Below, piece by piece: positions 33,800-43,208 of a DNA stretch of 64,000 bases. Source of the DNA: Gnetum montanum (taxonomy: Eukaryota; Streptophyta; Gnetopsida; Gnetales; Gnetaceae); the NCBI GenBank assembly GCA_015680685.1, contig MNCI01004126.1, forward strand, positions 99,540-163,539. Reading direction: 5' to 3'. The first letter of the stretch is position 1. Every line of letters starts with the position of its first letter. The notes below the pieces were generated by a model. That model searched no databases. It worked only from the letters and a program-made list of their open reading frames with translations, and was not told the origin of the DNA. Both the position numbers and the translations under genes were made by a program.

Positions 33800-34596
33800 T
33801 TTGCCAGAGACTTTGTCTACATCATTGCCCTCCACTTGGAAGGGCAACTCAGCCCATGCATTTTCGTTTTGGGGATCAGCTTGTTGAGCTGATCCCTCTG
33901 CCAGATGGTCAATGTAAGCTCCAACAGGCACTTCATTCTTAGAAGTTATAACCTCTGAGCCTTATTCCACACCTACGTTGTGGATTGCTTGCATTGCTAC
34001 TTCGTCACCATGGATCACCACCTCCCTACTTGCATAAGGCAAGTGGATCTCCTGGTGTATGGATGAGGAGATAGCCCTAAGCTGTGCTAACCATGACCTC
34101 CCCAAGATCAAGTTAAACCCAGGCATTTCCTCGACCACGATAAATGTTGCGTTTGTGGGGAATTGGTCACTTGCTACGAAGTCTATGTGGACAGTACCCT
34201 TCACCATGACCCGTTCCCCATTGAATGACCTCAAGCATGACATCGTTGTGGGCTTGATGTGGTCAACCAAGCCTAACTTATCCACAACAGGGAAGGGGAT
34301 GATGTTCGTGGCAACCCCATCATCAACGTGTACCCTTCAGCTCTGGTGTTGGTTGACCTGAATTGTGATGAAAGGGGTGCTGTAGTCACTTGACCCCTTT
34401 TGGGATCTTCCCTAATGGCGTCGTTGCAAAAAGTTAGTTTAGGTAATTCTAGCTTTATAGGTGTAGAGGGGAGCATGACCAAATAGATCGCTTCCTCTTT
34501 TGCTGACATGTCTTCGTTGACCGAGATCGCTGTCAACATGCGGATCAGAGCCTCGCGGTGTGGGATGGATGTCATGATTAGGTCGTACAAGCTCAA
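33800..34596 (-). pseudogene. Protease region of element D
   Basis: Minus strand. The frame 34596-34273 contains LELPKLTFCNDAIREDPKRG. The frame 34285-33962 has SFNGERVMVKGTVHIDFV, FIVVEEMPGFNLILGRSWLA (about 34155-34095) and a His-rich tail. The piece YNxILGRxWL is the conserved end of Tat-type proteases. The reading continues past a TAA to about 33800 (KTSPL), where coding similarity ends and the gene-bearing interval begins. Confidence 0.65.
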
Positions 34597-34599
34597 TGT

Positions 34600-35593
34600 A
34601 GTGTTTTTCTAGTTTAGAGCTTGTTTGACCGGTGTGAGGACATCCAAAAGGTCTTGGCTGCCCCCTTGTTTAACGTTTTCCTCCTCTTCTATTCGTCCCA
34701 GGAGACAAATTTCTCGAGGAGGGGCAACTTCGGGTCCAAGTTTAGACCCTTTTTGGTAGGGCAGTGCAAACTGTGTGGTCGCAGTAGCATTCGTCTTTGG
34801 TGACGCAGGGACAAATGCAGGGGGCAAAGACATAGGTTTAGGGATACCTTGGACGGTACTTCTCTTTGACATCTCACCCACGAAGTGAACTTCTCGTCTT
34901 TTAGGATGAGAAGGCCCATGCTAATAATGCTACAGGAACGGACTGCTGAATAGTTTACAAAGGAACAGTGACTACGAACGAAATAGATGAAATGGGGGAG
35001 AAAGGGTGTTGAAATTCCATGGGGTTGATGTGGCTACCCATAGCATTTGTAATCGTGGGTTGCAGAGGCATAGGCATGTTCACAAAGGGAGCAGTGACAG
35101 ACAACGGATTAGCCCAGAAGGATTGGGTAGGAGGGATCGTGACGGGGTTGGCCTAACCTCCCCTATCAAACTGAGAATCAAACTCCTCTTATCCATCTTG
35201 GAAGACGTCCTCGTGGTTGGGTGCTGTGTCCTGTTGCTCCCTAAGCCTAGCCGACTGGATTAGCTGGTATAGTAGCCATTGATTCATCTATGTCAAAGGT
35301 ATGGAAGCGCTGGGAGTGGGAACAAATTCCTTTCCATTGTAGTAAGCGAACTCGGAGCTACGTTTGTTTTCGAGTTCATGTACATCCAAAGGTAGATTTT
35401 CCTGCACCTTTGCATAGAGGAAGTTGTAACACTCATGTTGCTGGGCCAAGCCCTCAGGTCATCAATTTTGGATCCTAAGGGATCGACGTGTTTCCATCGT
35501 CAGGTTCATCAGTTGTTCAGCACCAGTAGTGCCTTGAACCATGATGGGAACTTCAACATTGAAGGCATTAGTAGCAGTAGTTGTGGAATTCAT
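34600..35593 (-). pseudogene. gag: gag remnant of element D
   Basis: Minus strand. A start at 35593 gives MNSTTTATNAFNVEVP. Broken frames follow: PLDVHELENKRSSEF and, at 34881-34609, a Pro- and Lys-rich piece ending LDVLTPVKQALN that leads into the protease region. The whole is about 1 kb, short for a Tat/Ogre gag, and no zinc knuckle is visible. The assignment rests mostly on position. Confidence 0.45.
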
Positions 35594-35707
35594 TGTTACT
35601 AAGCTAAGCAGTTTTGCAAATGAAAGAAAGTAAAGAAATTGGAAAGCTAAATAGTTTTACGAATGAGAAACACGAAGGAATTGGAAAGAAATAAAAAAGA
35701 AATAAAA

Positions 35708-36160
35708 AGCTTTATGTCTTGCCAAGTTCCCAAGGAATCATCGAAGCGATTGATCTGTATCACACGAAGAATAAACAAACGCAAAAGGGTGTCACGTTTA
35801 CACTAGAGCGTGATAGGGTACAGAGCACATGCAAGACTATCCTAAGACGGGAAAGTTAACTAGCAATCAAAAAGGATTTATGTCTTGCAAGGTCCCTGAG
35901 GAACCATCGAAGCAACCGATCTGTACCACACGATATGCTAACGCGCGATAGGGTACAGAGCGCATGCAAGACTACCGTAAGATAGGCAAGTTTTGGCGAT
36001 CGAAGGCTTTGCATCCTGTAGGATTCTCGAGGAACCATTGAAGCGAACAATCTACATCGCACGACGCGTAAACAACCACACACGGGTGTCAAGTTTACGC
36101 TAATGCGTATCAGGGTGAAAAAGGCTCACAGGACTACTGTGACATGTGAAAAGGGAACTA
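35708..36160. repeat. Three tandem units of 130-170 bp in the 5' leader of element D
   Basis: The units begin at about 35708, 35877 and 36007. Each shows TTTATGTCTTGCAAG-like, GAGGAACCATCGAAGC, GATCTGTACCACACGA, a GATAGGGTACAGAGCGCATG-like block and AAGACTA. The middle unit lacks about 40 bp. The array sits between primer site and gag, a place where long gypsy elements often carry tandem repeats. Confidence 0.7.
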
Positions 36161-36163
36161 AAA

Positions 36164-36185
36164 GGTCCTACTTCTAACGCTATAA
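36164..36185 (-). other. Primer-binding site of element D
   Basis: On the minus strand TATAGCGTTAGAAGTAGGACC stands three bases after the LTR end GCTACA. It agrees at 16 of 21 positions with TTTGGCGCTAGAAGGAGGGCC, a primer site I recall from Tat-type elements; that consensus is from memory. Most differences are transitions. Confidence 0.5.
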
Positions 36186-36188
36186 AAC

Positions 36189-37638
36189 TGTAGCAATCGA
36201 AAACATTGGCAACTGAAAAACACCATGGGGGTCGACGGTTGTGGATAGTCTTAACCCCATATCTGCGGGAGGGCCGTGCTGGATGGAATGGATACGAGGT
36301 ACCCTAAACGGTCTGGTCGATTAGACAAGGACTTAGTCGGTGTCTATATAACCTTTTGTAATGTGTGATTTGCAAACGAGGTTGATAACGTGAAGTAATG
36401 CTTAAATGTAAAAGAGATAGAAAATAGTGTAAAATGCAATAATAAGTAAGAAACAAAGTAAAATGCAGTTAGAAAAGTGCACCGCTTTGAAGCTACAACT
36501 TTGCTTTCTCAAAATGGATACAGTCAGTTGCACAGCGCTGAGAAGTGCAAAGGTCCCGAGAGTAACCAAGGCGTGTAGAGCAAGACGGCTATGCGCTTGA
36601 GCACAGACTCAGGGGTTAACAATGTAGAGTGATACCAAGGTGGTAGAATAGGGGAAAAAGAAATGCTAGCAGAGAGTGCTAAGTATTTGCAATGTCAAAT
36701 AGGAAGCTTCCAGTGCTCAAGCTTACAGTCCCAAAATGCTGAAGGGTCCATAAGTTCAAAATTCGAAAAAAGTGCCAAAAAGTAAAAGTCCAAAAGTCCT
36801 TTGAATGCTACTCACTGGGGTATTTATAGGACCAAGGGTGCACGAAAGGGGTGATTTGGATGCCACGTGCCTTGGGCCCACGTTGGCTTGTCTGCGCTGC
36901 ATGTGCCTACATGACCATTGAACATGCATGATTGTTGTGATTACAAGCCTGCCATGCCATAATTGTGCCATCAGCATTTGGGGACGTGTGCAAACGGTGC
37001 AATTAGGTGAAGTGCATTGATGTCACACAACCACCCATCATGCTTTGTTGTGCTTCGTAGCGTAGCATGTTCGGCATAGCGTAACATCTTGTCATGCGTT
37101 TTGCTATATGTGTGTTGCATAGTTGTTACGCTATGCTACGCTATGTAGCGTAGCAGTTGGCCTTAGTTAGAAAAACTTCACCAATCTGTGAACTCTTCCT
37201 TTTGTACTGTGAAACTTGCCAACTTGCTGGTCTTATCCTTTGAGTTGCCTTCTATCATTTCTGCAGAATTTCTATGCCTCGCTGCGCCATGTAGTTCAGT
37301 GTAGCATAGCAGCAGACATGGTCCACCGCTTTTTGACAAAAGGAGACATTGCTGAAGGACTTGAAGTCAGGCGAGGGAACTAATCGTATAGCTTTTGCTA
37401 CGCTATGCTATGTTGCATAGCGTAGGTAGCATTTTGCTTTCACAAACATCTTTTGAGGCTTGCTACGCTACATAGTGAGGTGTAGCATAGTGTAACAAAC
37501 TTCGTGGCTTAAAAAATTTGCCAAATTGGACAGTCTGAAAATTAGACCATCCATCTCTTGGAGAGCTGTTGTGATGCTGCGTGAATTACAAAGGCTTGGT
37601 GAAGCAAGCATGCCTTCAAATTTTTTTGGGGTGTTTTA
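36189..37638 (-). mobile_element. 5' LTR of element D
   Basis: Minus strand, 1450 bp, TAAAACACCCC (from TGAAACAYCC) to GATTGCTACA. It is collinear with 21613-23084. TAGCGTAGCATAGC-type motifs are frequent at 37060-37500. A possible promoter is hard to place. Confidence 0.8.
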
Positions 37639-39590
37639 GGATAGTCTGATCATCATCACGATCGAGACTAGGACCATAGAAGAGAAGGTAAGAAACATTG
37701 TCATGGCGATGGCTCTCCTTCTTCTTCACCTTCATCGTCACATTCACCTTCTCCTTCAATATCAGGATACAGTCATAAGGAACCTAACCATGAGGATAAG
37801 GGTAAGCAAAGTGAGAAACCTCAATGAGAGAGTTGGGAACAAGGATGAGGGCATTCTAGAGAATCACAATATGGAAGAAGGGAAAGTAGGGAACTACGTA
37901 GACATCACAAATGCTACGAACGAAATGACCACAAAAAACCCCTACTTGCAACCTGAAGCATGTTAGACATCATGGATGCCATAAGAATTCCTACAAGGCA
38001 CCAGAAAGATAGCAGGATCAAGAGGTTAGACATGAATAATATCCCACGATTTGAGGGGGGATACAATGTTGATCCTCAAAACCACTTACAAGCATTTCAC
38101 GATAAATGTGCCTTGCAAAATATTGAGAATGAATGGCAGAAGCTAAAGTTGTTTCCAAGGACACTAGTAAAAGAAGTAGAAAACTGGTACTGGTCCTTAG
38201 AATTGGAATCCATTTGAAGGTAAAGTACGATGCTAGAACTATTTAACGATAAGTATCAAACGTACTCCTGGGTGTCCAACCTATGAAAGAAAATCCAAGG
38301 ATGGAAATAGGGAAGTCATGAACACTTGGATGCTGCCATGGGCTGATATTATGCACTGCTACATCGTTGCCTGGGCCATGGTTACTCGCAATAGGATCAA
38401 CTATGCCATCTCATAGATGGACTTAGGCATGAAACTAGGAGAGCCCTTGGAATGTATGCCCAAAGGAGATTATCAAAGCTTAGGTTCCATCAGATCCATA
38501 GATTATTGGAGCAAGTAGCTAAGAAAGAAGGAGAGCTACGTAAGAGAGAAAGTGCAAAAGAGTACAACCGTGATCCTTGCCTCTGAAAAAGGGGAGTGAG
38601 ATTTTGTGAGGAAGAGGAAGAGTCACCACTCAAAGAGATGATGAATAGGAAAACCTTGCTACTCCAAAAATTATTAACAAAAGTGTCAACGAAGGTAGAC
38701 CAAATGTGGGACTCCTAAGATAGTAGATTTGAAGCCATTCTCAAAATCATTGAGGAGTATAAGGAGTGAGGTAGTGACTATGATAAAAAAAAGGGAGGGA
38801 TTTGGACCATGCATGTAACAAAGGTAAGGGTAAAATGGCCATTATCGAAGAGGTTGTGGATTCTAATGCAGACAATGATGGTGGATGTGAGATATGCCAA
38901 TATGACCATCGTAAGGGATGTTGCCCAGTAATCTCACATATGCAAGAGTCTGGGGTGTATGCACTTAACCCATGACTTAATAAACGACAAGCACCCCAAC
39001 GATTACCTTATCCCCAAGGCAACCCAAGGAAGTTCCACCAACCATTAACGTATTATCCAAGTGGAACTCTGCCACAACCTATTGAGCAACACCAGTAATG
39101 GCAATACCCACAGTCATGGGGGATGCCACCGCTAAGGCAACAATACCCTTACCGGTAACCTGATCCATATTGCTACTACGTGCAGCAGCCAATCTCCCCA
39201 CGTGACTCTATCGATCACGTGACTCCACAACGTCACTACTAAGCTCAGGAGTATTATAGGATTCCTTCTCCTGGGAGAGACAACCCACAAGCATACCATC
39301 CTCTGAATCCATCCACAACTCTCAAACCGATTGCTCCATTACCATCCACTTCAGCAATGCAAGGGGAACTCCCCTCAACTGCAGCAATGCAATGCTACAA
39401 GAGTTGTAAACCTTCAGCCTGCTGCTGGTTCTAAAAACTATACAAAGAGAAGACCTGTCTTCAGAACCAACAGCCTAACTAAGCTCTCACAACCACAAAT
39501 GGTTGAGCCTCCATATGCTTCCCCATTGAATAAGGCTTCAAAGCTTCCTTCAAACCAAAAACAAAGCTCAATGTACACGGTTATGTTAAC
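37639..39590 (+). pseudogene. gag: gag of element C, part after element D
   Basis: A frame rich in His, Asp and Ser resumes right after D's LTR (SDHHHDRD) and leads to SRIKRLDMNNIPRFEGGYN (about 38006-38065), DPQNHLQAFHDKCALQNIEN, then WQKLKLFPRTLVKEVENWYW (about 38136-38195), a retrotransposon gag core. The helix-rich part QRRLSKLRFHQIHRLLEQ (about 38461-38515) and STKVDQMWDS (about 38685) follow. A Gln/Pro/Ser-rich stretch runs to the protease. Frame changes and TAG codons interrupt it. Confidence 0.75.
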
Positions 39591-40203
39591 ACATGCCATC
39601 ACTAACTTGATCAATGAGGGCCACCTTCCCAAGAAATTCTCTGATCCCGGAAGCCCTTTAATCTATCTTCAAGTCACTGGGAATGAACCATGTAAAGCTC
39701 TTCTAGACTCAGGTTTCGGAGTCAACTTAATATCACAAGAGATGTATAAAGCCTCGAACTTGGCTCCACTAAAGAAGAGCAATATTTGCTTAGAGCTGGC
39801 TAACCAGTCCATCACTGTTCCCTTGGGACTGGTGGAGGACATCGTTACCACTGTGTGAGGGTGGTCATACCCAGCTAATTTCCTAGTGATACAAGTAAAC
39901 AATGACAAAGGGGACTTCCCAATAATAATGGGAAGGGCATGGCTAAGTACCATAAATGCATGCCTAGGAATCCATGATCTTTCCATGGAAATATCTAAGG
40001 AAAATACTTTTGGGAAGATCAAGAGGAAGAAAGTTCCATGCATCACACACAATGATACAGGGTGTGATTGCGTACAAGGATGTTCAACATTGCCTGCATG
40101 CAACCAGTGTGCCCAAGAAATTAATATACAAAAGTGTCTATATGTAGCAACTACACAACAAGAAGACACCCAGTGGTTGACAGCTGATCAAGAGAGCAGC
40201 TGA
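39591..40203 (+). pseudogene. Aspartic protease of element C
   Basis: The best Athila protease in the window: CKALLDSGFGVNLIS (about 39690-39735) keeps the Asp-Ser-Gly triad. ANQSITVPLGLVEDIVTTV follows, then a TGA (Trp codon in B), GWSYPANFLVIQ and PIIMGRAWLSTI (about 39918-39953), a Lys-rich stretch and a Cys-rich tail with CDCVQGC and CNQC. A single stop at 39856-39858 breaks an otherwise open frame from 39331 to 40203. Confidence 0.75.
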
Positions 40204-40514
40204 CCAATGTACATGGAACTAACAGAGGGAACAACTTGTACCCACATCAAAAGCATTGATGCACTAAAGCAAGAGTGTCGCCAACTTCCAACCCTTAACC
40301 TGAAAACATCAATAGATGGAAGTTGGAAATTCTTACAAAATTTAAACAAATGCTCTGATAGGAGAATACTAGTCGATGTGCAACAGACTAAACCTTATCA
40401 TGAACTTAGAATAGCTGGTGCACATAATACCTTTAAGAGAGGACAACCTCGCTCATTATTTCGGATCTCCTCCTTTCAACTTAGTCATGGGGGAGAAGGC
40501 CACCTATGCTGATC
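40204..40514 (+). pseudogene. Deletion junction and pol tail of element C
   Basis: The frame 40207-40512 starts in the linker after protease (CTHIKSIDALKQECRQLP, as in A and B) and ends with SLFRISSFQLSHGGEGHLC, the conserved last residues of pol in B and F. About 3 kb encoding RT, RNase H and integrase is missing at roughly 40340-40430. Confidence 0.65.
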
Positions 40515-42387
40515 AATCAAGGCCCTCAGTTCCTTTTTAAGTTTTTATTTTACACATTTTTGTTTTGCAAATTTCTTTAACTTCTCTTATTTTTGTTTTG
40601 CAACATCATTTATACTTTTTCATTTACTTGTGTGTTTATTTATTTTGTTAAAGTTTGTCACCTAATAAGTTCTCTTAAAGATGGTATGAACTGTATTCCA
40701 TTGATTGCTAATGTTTGGTTTTTACCTTTGAGTTATGATGTTGATACTAAGGTATGGTTCTTTTGATATAATAGGTAATGAGTCCATGTCATCCATACAT
40801 CCATGAATTTTTATGGTCTCTCTTGGCCTGGAACTGTATAGTCCCTTTCCTTAAATAATAAGAACTATCAATGAATTGATGACTAGGCATTTCTCAAACT
40901 AAGGAAGGACTCAAGGATTGAAAAGGGTGTGACTTCAAGGGGATTTGATGCATTTGTGCTGGCCATTCTCTTGGGTGCTTGGACGTTTTCTTCTTGAGTC
41001 TTCTGTACCATTCTGACGTTGCTCCATTATCGAGAAGCTGAGCTAATAAAAATAATAAGTCTTTGCATGGTGTGGTTCTCACGCAAAAAAAAAAACAAAA
41101 CAAAAAAAAAATAGTAGGAATTCAAAGCACACCCCTTAGACGAAATAATCATTTGGGCTACAAGCACTGGTTATGGAATTAAATAAACATGTTCCCTCTA
41201 ACTAAGGCCCCTTCTCGCTTCTTACTTTCTCCTTTTTCATTTCATTGGAATGGTGGTGACTTTTTGGTGAAAGCATTCTTATTACTCCAAGTGAATGGAT
41301 TGGCCAAGTGTATTAATGGAAAGTCACTAGATGTGGATTTTTTGAGGTTTGATTTGGAATGAGATCTACTAAGTCACATTAACCATTAATACAAAAGGGG
41401 CTATACACCACCTTGTTCTTGAGACTCCATTCCATTCTCTTCTTTCCATCATTCTTTCTCCGTTATACACCTCATTGCTGGTTGTATCAATAGTCCATAT
41501 TTTGGCTGATGCATTGTTTTCTTTTTGGTAAATTCTTGTGGTTAAGACTTTAACTCTTGTTTCCAAATAATATTTTTAGAGCCTACAGACTCTTTGAATG
41601 TGGGAATGTCAAGACATTAAGGGCATGAGCCTACTTTGGGGAGGACCCACTGGCATTCCTATTTGGTTCATCCATTAATTTCTTTCTCCTAAACATTTTT
41701 GCAATAAACATTTATTTTGTTCATCTCATCCCTGACATCCATTTTTATCAATGTTGTTGTTATTTCTTTTTCTCCATCTTTATTATTCCTTCTCTTTTTC
41801 CATTCTATCGCTACCAAAGGTTCGCTCTCAGTCATGGGGGTCCTAGTCCAATTTTTTCGATTTTCTCTTAACCCTACACATTTGGTAGTCACCAGTATTA
41901 TACCTCCAAAATCTACATTAGCCATATCATAACTCAACCAATGGACCTTACACTAAGGCAAGGTATCAATTGCATTGTGATTCATTTACCCTTGCTAATA
42001 TAAGACTGTGTTGTATGTGCAAATGACAATCATACACCAATGGATTAGATCTAGAGGAAACACTTGGAATGCACTAGTGCTGAAGCAGTTATGCAAGGAA
42101 CAAGATTGATGGTGCGCTTATGGATGGATAGTGGAAGGCGCAATCTTGGCGTCGGTAGCAACAGACTTCTTCTTTTGTTCTTTTTTCTCTTCTCTCCCAG
42201 CTACCAAATAAGGATGGATGTCAAATGTGTACAATGTTCACTCTTGTTGTCATGGACACTAATTTGTCATGTTTTGTAATAATGATCTGTTCACATGTCA
42301 CCCCATTCACCATTAGTATCATTTAATTCAATAATCTCATACCTTCCAAATATTTTGTAAGGAACTCGAGGATGAGTTTTCATTCAG
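40515..42387 (+). other. Noncoding spacer of element C up to the polypurine tract
   Basis: Collinear with the spacer of A and B to about 41990, including GGGGAGGACCCACTGGCAT near 41638. ORF3 is absent: the sequence passes directly to the AGGATGAGTTTTCATTCAG block before the polypurine tract. No gene is seen. Confidence 0.6.
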
Positions 42388-42398
42388 TCATGGGGGTA
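42388..42398 (+). other. Polypurine tract of element C
   Basis: TCATGGGGGTA directly before the LTR start TGATGAGCC. Confidence 0.7.
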
Positions 42399-43190
42399 TG
42401 ATGAGCCACGATATCGCGTACGAGATATCGCAAATATTGCATATGCAATATCGCAACCTACCGAAACATCTATAAATAAGAGGAGGCTTTCCTTGTTTTA
42501 TGCATCTAGATTTAGCCAACTATAGAAGTTTTACCATTCTAGAGTTAGAATAATTTCCATGTACTCGTAGTAGGAGTCTCAAAGTGAATGGATCTTTATT
42601 CGGGAAAATTGTACCTGAGCACGCATTTGTGTACAGAAATAAAGACTAACTTTCTAATAAACCTTGCAGTATGTGGACTAAGATAAATAGGATTTAATTA
42701 TTGTTAAATGTTTAATTAATTTCCTAGATAATTAATCTCTCTCAACCCTTAACTCTCCTAGTTAAGTGCATTCAATACGACTGCTTTGAGCATGTGTGTA
42801 ACACTTGGTAACCCAGTAATGAGTAGCGTTTGGTAATCCCAGTAGCATTGCACTGGTTCAGGGTGTGTGTGGCGAGTGGGAATGGATATTGGTGCTAGGA
42901 CAATTAGAACTTAGTTAGTGAATAGTTAATGAAAGTTAGTCACTTAGTCTCTTCACCTTTCCCCTCTTAGCCTAAGCCCTTGAAAAGATAAAAGATATAA
43001 AAATTATATACCTCAGGCTTACTTAACCATACAACTGTGACAATAAAAGTAAGTCTAGGAAGACAATGATTAAGTAACCTTAAGTGTTCCATCAAGGCAT
43101 GTAAGCACTTAGTCCTTGGAGTTCGACCGGATCACGCGTGAGATGCTCGTATTCGTATGGTTGAGTGTAGGGGTACCTTACCACTCATCA
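42399..43190 (+). mobile_element. 3' LTR of element C
   Basis: 792 bp, TGATGAGCCACGATATCG to ...CCACTCATCA. The TATA box TATAAATAAG is at 42471-42480. Two copies of a TTGGTAA(T)CCCAGTA repeat lie near 42810-42845. It matches the 5' LTR (20392) except for about 280 bp missing there at the N. A primer-site-like sequence follows directly (next entry). Confidence 0.8.
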
Positions 43191-43208
43191 TTGGCACTGT
43201 TACCAAGG
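43191..43208 (+). other. Primer-site-like sequence after the 3' LTR of C
   Basis: TTGGCACTGTTACCAAGG agrees with TTGGCGCCGTTGCCGGGG except for five C-to-T or G-to-A changes. A primer site should follow a 5' LTR, not a 3' LTR. An alternative is that GTTAC (43199-43203) is the target duplication of GTCAC (20387-20391) and only TTGGCACT is extra. Confidence 0.5.

Larger units (their letters stand above)
21613..37638 (-). mobile_element. Element D: 16-kb Tat/Ogre-like retrotransposon with an embedded opposite-strand gene
   Basis: D lies on the minus strand inside the gag of C. Minus-strand order: 5' LTR (37638 to 36189), primer site (36185-36164), tandem repeats, gag (35593), protease (about 34500-33960), a 5.8-kb interval with a plus-strand gene, RT (about 27650-26880), RNase H, a second archaeal-type RNase H, integrase (to about 24560), 3' untranslated repeats, polypurine tract (23097-23085) and 3' LTR (23084 to 21613). 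Two RNase H domains mark the Tat lineage. Stops and a mutated YVDD show it is dead. I could not find a convincing target duplication. Confidence 0.85.
20392..43190 (+). mobile_element. Element C: Athila-like element lacking RT, RNase H and integrase
   Basis: C runs from the 5' LTR (20392) through the primer site, gag, protease, a short pol tail, spacer and polypurine tract to the 3' LTR (42399-43190). Element D interrupts its gag at 21613-37638, so C's own length is about 6.8 kb. RT, RNase H, integrase and ORF3 are absent, so C depended on other Athila copies. It is inserted in ORF3 of B: the sequence on both sides aligns with the single ORF3 of A. Confidence 0.8.
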
